6,539 nt of DNA from Clostridia bacterium. Lineage in GTDB: Bacteria > Bacillota > UBA994 > PWPR01. The notes below the pieces were generated by a model, which saw only the letters and a list, made by a program, of their open reading frames with translations, was not told the DNA's origin and did not search any database. The DNA lies in contig PWPR01000017.1 of NCBI GenBank assembly GCA_003557085.1, positions 1 to 6,539 on the forward strand, given 5' to 3'. Position 1 is the stretch's first letter, and each line of letters opens with the position of its first letter. A program made the position numbers and the translations under genes. Below are positions 1 to 5,443 of this stretch, piece after piece.

Positions 1-11
1 TGTTTATTAAC

Positions 12-1637
12 TTACATCATTGGCATGCCGTTCATTCCTCCGCCCGGCATTTCTGGCTCTTCTTCTTCCATATCTGCTATTAAAGTCTCAGTGGTTAGAA
101 TCATAGCAGCAATACTTGCAGCATTTTGCAGTGCTGATCTAGTTACCTTTGCTGGATCAATAATGCCAGCTTCAATCATATTTACATACTCATTTGTTAG
201 AGCGTTGTAGCCAAAACCTCTAGATTGCTTTCTGACTTCTGCGACAACAACACTACCTTCAGCACCCGCATTGTGAGCTATCTGACGAACTGGTTCCTCT
301 AATGCTCTTAAGATAATTTTAGCTCCGGTCATTTCGTCTCCCTCAAGAGAGTCTACTATTTCTTGAACTTGTTCTTGAATTTCAAGCAAGACAGTTCCTC
401 CACCAGGTATAATTCCTTCTTCAACAGCTGCTCTTGTTGCTGATAAAGCATCTTCTATTCTTAACTTGCGCTCTTTTAATTCTGTTTCTGTAGCAGCACC
501 AACATTAATTACTGCAACGCCACCAGAAAGTTTAGCAAGTCTTTCTTGCAATTTTTCACGATCGTAATCTGATGTAGTTTCTTCAGCTTGCACCCTAATT
601 TGCTTTACCCTATTCTCAATTGTCTGAGGGTCACCAGCACCATCAATTATTATTGTTTGATCCTTGTCAACTCTAACTTGTGCTGCAGTACCAAGCATAC
701 TTAGTTCAGCATTTTTCAGCTCATAACCCAAATCCTCTGAGATAACTTGAGCACCAGTAAGAATTGAAATATCTTCCAACATAGCCTTACGTCTATCACC
801 AAAACCAGGTGCTTTGACAGCAACTACATTCATTGTTCCTCGCAATTTATTAACTACTAGAGTTGCCATTGCTTCGCCTTCAATATCTTCAGCTATCAAC
901 AATAAAGGTTTTCCTCTTTCAACAATTTGCTGCAAGACAGGTAATACATCTTGAATATTATTAATCTTACGATCAGTTATTAATATATATGGATTCTCTA
1001 ATAAAGCTTCCATCTTCTCTGTATCTGTTACCATATACGGAGACACATATCCTCTGTCAAATTGCATTCCTTCAACTACCTCAAGAGTAGTTTGCATGTT
1101 TTTAGATTCTTCAACAGTAATTACTCCGTCATTGCCAACCTTTTCCATTGCTTCTGCTATTAGTTCACCAATTTCATCTTCATTAGCTGAAATAGCAGCT
1201 ACCTGTGCAATATCTTCTTTGCTTCTTACCTGAATACTTGTGTTCTTAATTTCTTCTACTGCTCTATTAACAGCTTTTTCAATACCTCTTTTAACAATCA
1301 TTGGATTAGCACCAGCAGCTACGTTCTTTAATCCTTCACGTACAATTGCTTGAGCCAGTAAAGTAGCAGTTGTAGTACCATCTCCAGCAATATCATTAGT
1401 TTTAGTTGCTACTTCTTTTACTAGCTGTGCACCCATATTTTCAAAAGGGTTTTCTAGTTCAATTTCTCTTGCTATGGTTACGCCATCATTTGTGATAATT
1501 GGTGAACCAAACTTTTTGTCTAGAACAACATTTCTTCCTTTAGGTCCAAGTGTTACTTTTACAGCATCTGCTAATTTATTAACACCACGCTCTAAAGCTT
1601 TTCTAGCATCTTCATTATATTTAAACTGTTTTGACAT
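12..1637 (-). CDS. groEL: 60 kDa chaperonin GroEL
   Basis: This is the large chaperonin subunit, an ATP-driven double-ring protein-folding chamber in the cytoplasm that works with GroES. The 541-residue product is full length for the family. Visible hallmarks are the nucleotide-binding GPKGRN at residues 31-36, GDGTTT at 85-90 (catalytic-loop Asp86), Asp396 in RIEDAL (the ATP-hydrolysis Asp, equivalent to E. coli D398), and the chaperonin signature from A403 to G414 ending in PGGG. The equatorial, intermediate and apical domains follow in the usual order, with the apical domain at roughly 190-375. The acidic stretch ADMEEEEPEM and a Gly/Met tail (PGGGMNGMPMM) close the protein as expected. 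The ATG is preceded at 8 nt by GGAGG. It lies 18 nt downstream of groES and must be co-transcribed with it under the same CIRCE operator. The window ends 11 bases past the TAA, so the terminator is not seen. Identification is essentially certain. Confidence 0.99.
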   Translation of the reverse strand: MSKQFKYNEDARKALERGVNKLADAVKVTLGPKGRNVVLDKKFGSPIITNDGVTIAREIELENPFENMGAQLVKEVATKTNDIAGDGTTTATLLAQAIVREGLKNVAAGANPMIVKRGIEKAVNRAVEEIKNTSIQVRSKEDIAQVAAISANEDEIGELIAEAMEKVGNDGVITVEESKNMQTTLEVVEGMQFDRGYVSPYMVTDTEKMEALLENPYILITDRKINNIQDVLPVLQQIVERGKPLLLIAEDIEGEAMATLVVNKLRGTMNVVAVKAPGFGDRRKAMLEDISILTGAQVISEDLGYELKNAELSMLGTAAQVRVDKDQTIIIDGAGDPQTIENRVKQIRVQAEETTSDYDREKLQERLAKLSGGVAVINVGAATETELKERKLRIEDALSATRAAVEEGIIPGGGTVLLEIQEQVQEIVDSLEGDEMTGAKIILRALEEPVRQIAHNAGAEGSVVVAEVRKQSRGFGYNALTNEYVNMIEAGIIDPAKVTRSALQNAASIAAMILTTETLIADMEEEEPEMPGGGMNGMPMM

Positions 1638-1655
1638 TTACTTTGCCTCCTCTAA

Positions 1656-1943
1656 TTACCCGATAATAGCTAAGAGATCTGATTCTTTCATCACTAAATA
1701 CTCTTTACCACTTACTTTAATTTCTGTTCCTGCATATTTAGAAAATATCACTGTATCTCCCACAGTTACTTCTAATTCAATTAAATCGCCGTTTTCATTT
1801 CTACGGCCTTTGCCTACCGCTACCACTTTTCCTTGTTGAGGTTTTTCTTTGGCACTATCAGGCATTATAATGCCTCCAACTTTAGTTTCTTTTTCCTCAA
1901 GCACTTCAATAACAACACGGTCTGCTAAAGGTTTAATATTCAT
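1656..1943 (-). CDS. groES: 10 kDa co-chaperonin GroES
   Basis: This is the co-chaperonin that forms the heptameric lid of the GroEL chamber. The product is 95 residues, normal for the family. It begins with the conserved NIKPLADRVVIE strand. The mobile loop that contacts GroEL is at about residues 16-33 and includes GGIIMPDSA, with the hydrophobic I25-I26-M27 triplet matching the GroEL-binding tripeptide of E. coli GroES. PQQGKVVAVGKG (35-46), the VGDTVIFSKYAGTEIK region (61-76) and the EYLVMKESDLLAII ending (81-94) are all typical. The ATG has AAAGGAGG 7 nt upstream, close to an ideal Shine-Dalgarno. It is the first gene of the groES-groEL operon, with the CIRCE operator in its leader about 30 bases upstream of the start codon, so HrcA repression relieved by heat shock is the expected control. 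Confidence 0.99.
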   Translation of the reverse strand: MNIKPLADRVVIEVLEEKETKVGGIIMPDSAKEKPQQGKVVAVGKGRRNENGDLIELEVTVGDTVIFSKYAGTEIKVSGKEYLVMKESDLLAIIG

Positions 1944-1950
1944 AAAATTG

Positions 1951-1958
1951 CCTCCTTT
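1951..1958 (-). promoter_or_regulatory. Strong ribosome binding site of groES
   Basis: The minus strand reads AAAGGAGG, near full complementarity to the 16S rRNA tail of Firmicutes, 7 nt before the groES ATG. It fixes the start codon, and it lies 16 nt downstream of the CIRCE inverted repeat. Confidence 0.9.
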
Positions 1959-1974
1959 ATAAATTATCTTCTTG

Positions 1975-2001
1975 TTAGCACTCCTTAATGTCGAGTGCTA
2001 A
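1975..2001 (-). promoter_or_regulatory. CIRCE operator (HrcA binding site)
   Basis: A perfect inverted repeat has arms TTAGCACTC and GAGTGCTAA separated by 9 bases. Both 9-base arms match the consensus CIRCE element without a mismatch. In Firmicutes HrcA binds this element, with activity dependent on GroEL, and represses groESL and often the hrcA-dnaK operon. Here it lies a few bases downstream of the predicted transcription start, so it would both block transcription and be present in the mRNA leader. hrcA itself is not in the window. Confidence 0.97.
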
Positions 2002-2010
2002 TTACATACA

Positions 2011-2040
2011 TTAATATACCAGTTATAATAAATTTGTCAA
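2011..2040 (-). promoter_or_regulatory. Sigma-A-type promoter of groES-groEL
   Basis: Reading the minus strand, a consensus -35 TTGACA lies at 2040-2035. A 16-nt spacer leads to TATATT at 2018-2013, and TATTAA at 2016-2011 with an 18-nt spacer is an alternative -10. Either choice puts the transcription start just upstream of the CIRCE operator, the arrangement known for B. subtilis groESL. The -35 is clear; which hexamer serves as the -10 is uncertain. Confidence 0.8.
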
Positions 2041-2051
2041 GAGTTATAAAC

Positions 2052-2075
2052 AAAAAAAACTGAAACTAAGTTCAG
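2052..2075 (-). terminator. Intrinsic terminator of the tsaE-tsaB-rimI-tsaD-folate operon
   Basis: On the minus strand a short stem, CTGAA (2075-2071) pairing with TTCAG (2064-2060) around a 6-base loop, is followed directly by eight T residues (2059-2052). A G-T pair and several A-T pairs between the upstream AAAAG and the T run can lengthen the stem. The left arm contains the TGA stop codon of the cyclo-ligase gene (2074-2072). The core stem is only 5 bp, but the U-tract and placement make it a convincing terminator. It separates the housekeeping operon from the HrcA-controlled groESL promoter that begins 11 bases later. Confidence 0.8.
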
Positions 2076-2653
2076 CTTTTCTCTAATACTTTTTTTTCAG
2101 TTATTATCTTTTGTACAGGCACATCATATTGGTTGGTTGGCACTTTACTTATTATCTGCATATCAAAAGCTATAGCAACTCGATAACAATCTTGTTTTAA
2201 TCTGTGATAGAACCTATCATAAAAACCTGCTCCATAGCCAAGCCTATTTAGCTCCTCATCAAATGCTACTCCAGGGTATATCACTAAATCTACCTCGCCA
2301 GCTTTAACAACTCTTTGCTCATCTGGCATTGGTTCCAAAATGCCATATATGCCTTCTTTCAACTGATCCCACTTAGAAATATGATACAGCTCTAGTTTTC
2401 TATCCTTAAGTATAGCAAGTGGTGTTACAATTTTCTTGTTTAGGCTCCAAGCTAACTCCATCATTTCTCTTGTATCTACCTCTGTAGAAAAGCTTACAAA
2501 AGACATAATTGTATTAGCTTCATGGAACTCTTTGCTGTTAATCAGCTTATTTCTAATAACTTTGCTAGCTTTATCTCGATAATCTTCTGTTAAACTATCT
2601 CTTTTAGCTATTATCTCTTCTCTTATAGATTTCTTAAGATTCTTTACAGACAT
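2072..2653 (-). CDS. 5-formyltetrahydrofolate cyclo-ligase
   Basis: This is a cytoplasmic folate enzyme (MTHFS, also called YgfA, Fau or YqgN in different organisms). It uses ATP to convert 5-formyl-THF to 5,10-methenyl-THF, clearing a dead-end folate that inhibits one-carbon enzymes. The 193-residue length is typical. Support comes from the basic N-terminal helix LKKSIREEIIAKRD (residues 6-19), GILEP (104-108), PGVAFD (127-132), the family signature NRLGYGAGFYDRF (136-148, related to the usual G-x-G-x-G-YYDR) and the C-terminal YDVPVQKIITE (176-186). The ATG overlaps the last 20 nt of tsaD; an in-frame TAA 6 bases before it excludes any longer start. AAGGAG lies 12 nt upstream, a rather long spacing. 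It is the last gene of the operon, and its stop codon lies inside the terminator stem. Family membership is firm; its place behind tsaD is a local arrangement. Confidence 0.94.
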   Translation of the reverse strand: MSVKNLKKSIREEIIAKRDSLTEDYRDKASKVIRNKLINSKEFHEANTIMSFVSFSTEVDTREMMELAWSLNKKIVTPLAILKDRKLELYHISKWDQLKEGIYGILEPMPDEQRVVKAGEVDLVIYPGVAFDEELNRLGYGAGFYDRFYHRLKQDCYRVAIAFDMQIISKVPTNQYDVPVQKIITEKKVLEKS

Positions 2654-3674
2654 TGATTAAACACTCTCCTTCTAAGTTACTTGCATAAGCATCTATACTA
2701 TAGTCTGAAACTATCCCCTCATTCAAGTAATAATATCCAGCAGCGCCTACCATAGCAGCATTGTCTGTGCAAAACTTAATATTAGGATAAATTAATCTAA
2801 CATTTTGCTTATTCAAACTATCTTGCAGTGTTTCTCTTAGCAATAGGTTCGCTGCAACACCTCCAGCTAAAATAACATTCTCAACTGGGAACTTTTTCAC
2901 AGCTCTTACTGTGTTTTCAACCAATGCTTCTACCACAGCCTGTTCAAAAGCCTTTGCTATATTAGCTACCGGAACGGTTTCATTTCTTTGCTCAAACTTA
3001 TGTATTTCATTAATAACTGCTGATTTGAGACCACTGAAACTAAATTCTAAATTCTCTTCATTACTAAATGCTACAGGGAATTTAAAGGTGTCTTCACTAC
3101 CCTCTTTAGCAATCCTTTGTATTTCTGGTCCTCCAGGATAACCGAGGCCTAGTCTTCGTGCTATTTTATCAAATGCTTCTCCCGCAGCATCATCTCTTGT
3201 CTTTCCAAGAACTCTACCTTTTAAATGGTCTTCTAGATATATTAATTGTGTATGCCCCCCAGAAACTACTAAGGCAATTAATGGGAATTTTATGTCCTCG
3301 TTCTCCAAGAACGCAGCATACAAATGAGCTATAATATGGTTTACAGCAATGAGAGGCAAATTATATCCAAAAGCCAAAGCCTTTGCAAAAGATAAGCCGG
3401 TTAATAAAGAGCCTATTAAACCAGGCCCATTAGTTACTGCAACTGCATCTAGCTCATTGGGTGTAAGATTTGATCTTTCTAGTGATGCAAGGTATACTGG
3501 TACAATATTATTTATGTGCCTTCTAGAAGCAATTTCAGGAACTACACCACCATATTCATTGTGAACATCTATCTGGGTTGCTACTTCATTAGCCAAAACT
3601 CTTGTACCATTTTGAATAATTGCAACTGCTGTCTCATCACAAGATGTTTCAATTGCTAATATATTTCTATTCAT
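2634..3674 (-). CDS. tsaD: tRNA N6-adenosine threonylcarbamoyltransferase TsaD
   Basis: This is the catalytic subunit (Kae1/Gcp/YgjD family) that transfers threonylcarbamoyl from its adenylate to A37 of ANN-decoding tRNAs, with TsaB and TsaE as partners. The ASKHA fold is evident: ILAIETSCDETAVAI at the N terminus, TNGPGLIGSLLTG (81-93), metal-binding H113 and H117 in VNHIIAHLYAA, SGGHT (138-142), DDAAGEAFDKIARRLGLGYPGGP (161-183), FSFSGLKSAV (211-220), AGGVAANLLLR (270-280) and CTDNAAMVGAAG (302-313, with the metal-ligand Asp304). The start is set at the ATG at 3674, giving 346 residues, the usual length. AAGGAG lies 10 nt upstream. The open frame continues to 3821, but those 49 extra residues have no family counterpart and lie inside rimI. 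The gene overlaps the end of rimI by 8 nt, and its own end overlaps the cyclo-ligase start by 20 nt. All key residues are present. Confidence 0.98.
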   Translation of the reverse strand: MNRNILAIETSCDETAVAIIQNGTRVLANEVATQIDVHNEYGGVVPEIASRRHINNIVPVYLASLERSNLTPNELDAVAVTNGPGLIGSLLTGLSFAKALAFGYNLPLIAVNHIIAHLYAAFLENEDIKFPLIALVVSGGHTQLIYLEDHLKGRVLGKTRDDAAGEAFDKIARRLGLGYPGGPEIQRIAKEGSEDTFKFPVAFSNEENLEFSFSGLKSAVINEIHKFEQRNETVPVANIAKAFEQAVVEALVENTVRAVKKFPVENVILAGGVAANLLLRETLQDSLNKQNVRLIYPNIKFCTDNAAMVGAAGYYYLNEGIVSDYSIDAYASNLEGECLINVCKES

Positions 3675-4143
3675 CAAGCTTACTCTCCTTATCGAGTATT
3701 TTCCACATAACCACAGCATCTTCATTATTGTCAGTATAGTATTTTGGCCGTACACCCCATGAATCATAACCATTATTCTCGTATAGATTTTTTGCTGTAA
3801 CATTAGATTCTCTAACCTCAAGAGTAATCGCCTTGGCTCCTTTAATTTCTGCTTGGTCTTCTAAGAAAGACAGCATTTTGCTTCCAAAGCCTTTTCCTTG
3901 CCAAGATTTTTTCACAGCTATATTAGTAATATGCGCTTCGTCGACAATATTCCATATGCCTCCGTAAGCAATAATTTCATCATCATAAAGCATAACAAAA
4001 TATGAAGCATACTTATTGTGTCTTAACTCATTTATAAATGACATTCTAGTCCAAGGAGTTGGATAAACATCTGTTTCAATATCCATTATAGCTTTAATAT
4101 CTGACATAATCATCTCTCTATATTTAAACACCAGTCGTTTCAC
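3667..4143 (-). CDS. rimI: Ribosomal-protein-alanine N-acetyltransferase RimI (GNAT family)
   Basis: This is a GNAT-fold acetyltransferase. E. coli RimI acetylates the N-terminal alanine of ribosomal protein S18; orthologues may have broader N-terminal targets. The 158-residue product shows the acetyl-CoA pyrophosphate loop QGKGFG (82-87) preceded by HITNIAVKKSW (71-81). It also has LEVRESNVTAKNLYENNGY (108-126), which holds the equivalents of E. coli RimI E103 (here E109) and Y115 (here Y121), and YYTDNNEDAVVMW (135-147), which matches Firmicute RimI proteins. The start is taken as GTG at 4143, which gives an N terminus of the same length as B. subtilis RimI (YdiD) and overlaps the tsaB stop as GTGA. 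No well-spaced Shine-Dalgarno precedes it; AAGGA is only 2 nt away and a GAGG lies farther back, so initiation is probably coupled to tsaB. In-frame ATGs at 4113 and 4107 are less likely alternatives. Confidence 0.93.
   Translation of the reverse strand: MKRLVFKYREMIMSDIKAIMDIETDVYPTPWTRMSFINELRHNKYASYFVMLYDDEIIAYGGIWNIVDEAHITNIAVKKSWQGKGFGSKMLSFLEDQAEIKGAKAITLEVRESNVTAKNLYENNGYDSWGVRPKYYTDNNEDAVVMWKILDKESKLDE
3685..3690 (-). promoter_or_regulatory. Ribosome binding site that fixes the tsaD start
   Basis: AAGGAG on the minus strand ends 10 nt before the ATG at 3674, inside the 3' end of rimI. Together with the family N terminus (ILAIETSCDE right after the Met) it decides against the longer open frame that begins at 3821. 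Confidence 0.8.
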
Positions 4144-4838
4144 TTCCTTCTTTGTTCCTCTGCAGCTGAAAGTCTCATGTAAAATGGCTCCAACTCAAGT
4201 GCTGAAACTTTATTAAGTTGCATTTCAGTATCATAGCTCATTAACTCTACAATATTTGCTGCTGAGCTAATATGACTAGACATGGGTAAGTTAACAATCT
4301 TACTGCCTAAAATCTCATCCACTTCATCCTTAAATTTCAGATACCCCTCTCCAACTACTCTAAGAGAGTCATCTTTAACAGACAACTTTTTAGCAAACTC
4401 TAGAGGATTACCCAGGAAATAATCTCCCAATAATCTAGGCTTATTTTTACTAACATCAAATAATCCACCATACACTTCTCCTCTTTGTGCAGGCAGCATA
4501 GTTAATACCTTTTCTTTTGCTCCTAATTGACTAACAGCAATAGCTTCTAGCGAAGTATACGTATATATGTCTAGGTCTAAAGCTACAGCTAAGCCCTTGG
4601 CTACAGCTAAGCCGATTCTTAAGCCTGTAAAAGAACCAGGTCCTTTTACCACACCAATAGCATTTAAATCTTTATTAGAGATCCCAGCCATACTTACTGA
4701 TTCATCTATGATTTTCATCAAATACTCTGAATGAGTATAACTATCAAGATTAACTCTTGTTTCAACTAATATCCGATTATTGTCAGCTAATGCAACAGCT
4801 AACACTTTTGTAGAAGTATCAAATGCTATTTGTGCCAT
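4140..4838 (-). CDS. tsaB: tRNA threonylcarbamoyladenosine biosynthesis protein TsaB
   Basis: This is the non-catalytic ASKHA-fold partner of TsaD. It heterodimerises with TsaD and allows t6A formation. The product is 232 residues, normal for the family. It starts with IAFDTSTKVLAVALAD, carries THSEYLMKIIDE (35-46), and has the defining GPGSFTGLRIGLAVAKGLA (66-84), the helix that forms the TsaD interface. PAQRGEVYGGLF (116-127) and the C-terminal LEPFYMRLSAAEEQ (216-229) are also typical. The ATG at 4838 has AAAAGGA 10 nt upstream and lies within the last codons of tsaE, a 13-nt overlap; the stop TGA overlaps the rimI GTG by 4 nt. A DNA-level repeat of 14 bases at an 18-base period (4582-4595 and 4600-4613) encodes GLAVAKGLAVAL, but the protein has the family's normal length there. 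Confidence 0.97.
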   Translation of the reverse strand: MAQIAFDTSTKVLAVALADNNRILVETRVNLDSYTHSEYLMKIIDESVSMAGISNKDLNAIGVVKGPGSFTGLRIGLAVAKGLAVALDLDIYTYTSLEAIAVSQLGAKEKVLTMLPAQRGEVYGGLFDVSKNKPRLLGDYFLGNPLEFAKKLSVKDDSLRVVGEGYLKFKDEVDEILGSKIVNLPMSSHISSAANIVELMSYDTEMQLNKVSALELEPFYMRLSAAEEQRRK

Positions 4839-5290
4839 AAGTATTCAATCCTTTTCTCATTTTCTCTCTTGCTCTTGGGTGCCCTAATTCTTATTTCTCT
4901 GCGACTTTCTTTATAATAATCAATTCTTATGTTCCAGAATTCATCGCTAAATAACTGCTCGAACTTGTTACCCCATTCTATCAAAGATAGATCTTTTCCT
5001 AAAACTTCTTCTATGCCTGTATGATATACATCATCATAATCATTTAGCAAATAAAGGTCAACATGATTGATGTTAATCAAGCCACTGTATTTATTAATAT
5101 ATGTGTATGAAGGACTACTTACTTCATTTTCATTAATACCTAGTCCTTTAGCAACTCCCTTAACAAATATTGTCTTTCCTGCTCCTAAATCCCCAGCAAT
5201 AAGCACAACATCTCCATCGACTAAGAAGTTGCTTATAGTCTGACCTAGCTTTTTGGTCTGCTCTTCATCTTTTGTATATAGTGTTAACAT
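4826..5290 (-). CDS. tsaE: tRNA threonylcarbamoyladenosine biosynthesis ATPase TsaE
   Basis: This is the P-loop ATPase of the t6A machinery, which binds the TsaB-TsaD complex and resets it between reaction cycles. The 154-residue product has the family order: DEEQTKKLGQTISNFL (8-23), Walker A GDLGAGKT (33-40, with K39 and T40), the switch-like SSPSYTYINKY (58-68), HVDLYLL (76-82) as the acidic Mg-binding strand, and LIEWGNKFEQLF (103-114) with the conserved Trp106. A basic tail (RIRAPKSKRENEKR) follows the fold. The ATG has AGAGGAG 8 nt upstream. It is the first gene of the operon, with two TATAAT boxes in the short region upstream. TsaC/Sua5, the remaining t6A gene, is not in this window. 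Confidence 0.97.
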   Translation of the reverse strand: MLTLYTKDEEQTKKLGQTISNFLVDGDVVLIAGDLGAGKTIFVKGVAKGLGINENEVSSPSYTYINKYSGLININHVDLYLLNDYDDVYHTGIEEVLGKDLSLIEWGNKFEQLFSDEFWNIRIDYYKESRREIRIRAPKSKRENEKRIEYLWHK

Positions 5291-5318
5291 AAAACTTACT
5301 CCTCTTCACGGTACTCAT

Positions 5319-5356
5319 ATTATATGAATTATACTCTAATATTAATAAAAATATAA
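5319..5356 (-). promoter_or_regulatory. Probable promoter region of the tsaE operon
   Basis: Two exact TATAAT hexamers occur on the minus strand, at 5333-5328 and 5324-5319. The upstream one has only a weak -35 (TTATAT at 5356-5351, 17-nt spacer); the downstream one has TATTAA at 5347-5342. Either would give a short leader before the tsaE ribosome binding site. The downstream box lies in a 13-base palindrome (5315-5327). Because the region is very AT-rich, chance matches are easy, and which box is used cannot be decided by eye. Confidence 0.5.
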
Positions 5357-5384
5357 CAATAAAAGCAAAATACTTAAGTTTTTG

Positions 5385-5414
5385 TTGCAATTCTACTCTA
5401 AGTTGAAGTATCAT
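5385..5414 (+). promoter_or_regulatory. Possible promoter of the EamA transporter gene
   Basis: TTGCAA at 5385-5390 and TATCAT at 5409-5414 are 18 bases apart. Each differs from the sigma-A consensus at one or two positions. They lie 30 bases upstream of the preferred start codon and divergent from the tsaE promoter region. This is a plausible but weak match in AT-rich DNA. Confidence 0.35.
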
Positions 5415-5443
5415 ATCTGTAGTTTAGGGGAATGGTGATTGAT

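Noticed and set aside
25..210. A 61-codon plus-strand open frame at the 3' end of groEL
   Set aside because: It is antisense to the conserved GroEL C terminus, with no ribosome binding site and no family resemblance.
1474..1839. A 121-codon open frame on the plus strand across the groEL start and groES
   Set aside because: It is antisense to two certain genes, runs through their intergenic ribosome binding site, has no ribosome binding site of its own, and its protein resembles no family I know. It is a by-product of the coding sequence beneath it.
1944..2010. A riboswitch or structured attenuator in the groES leader
   Set aside because: The only structure visible is the CIRCE inverted repeat. 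The rest of the leader is short, AT-rich and without conserved RNA motifs.
2911..3564. Two plus-strand open frames of about 70-76 codons inside tsaD (2911-3141 and 3349-3564)
   Set aside because: Both are antisense to strongly conserved TsaD motifs and show no independent start signals or recognisable protein content.
3675..3821. 49-residue N-terminal extension of TsaD
   Set aside because: The extension lies within rimI in another frame, has no ribosome binding site, and the TsaD family begins with the ILAIETSCDE strand. The ATG at 3674 has a good Shine-Dalgarno.
4582..4613. Exact 14-base direct repeat GCTACAGCTAAGCC with an 18-base period in tsaB
   Set aside because: It encodes GLAVAK-GLAVAL in the conserved interface helix, and the length matches TsaB homologues such as B. 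subtilis YdiC without an insertion. It reflects similar codons for similar residues and not a recent duplication.
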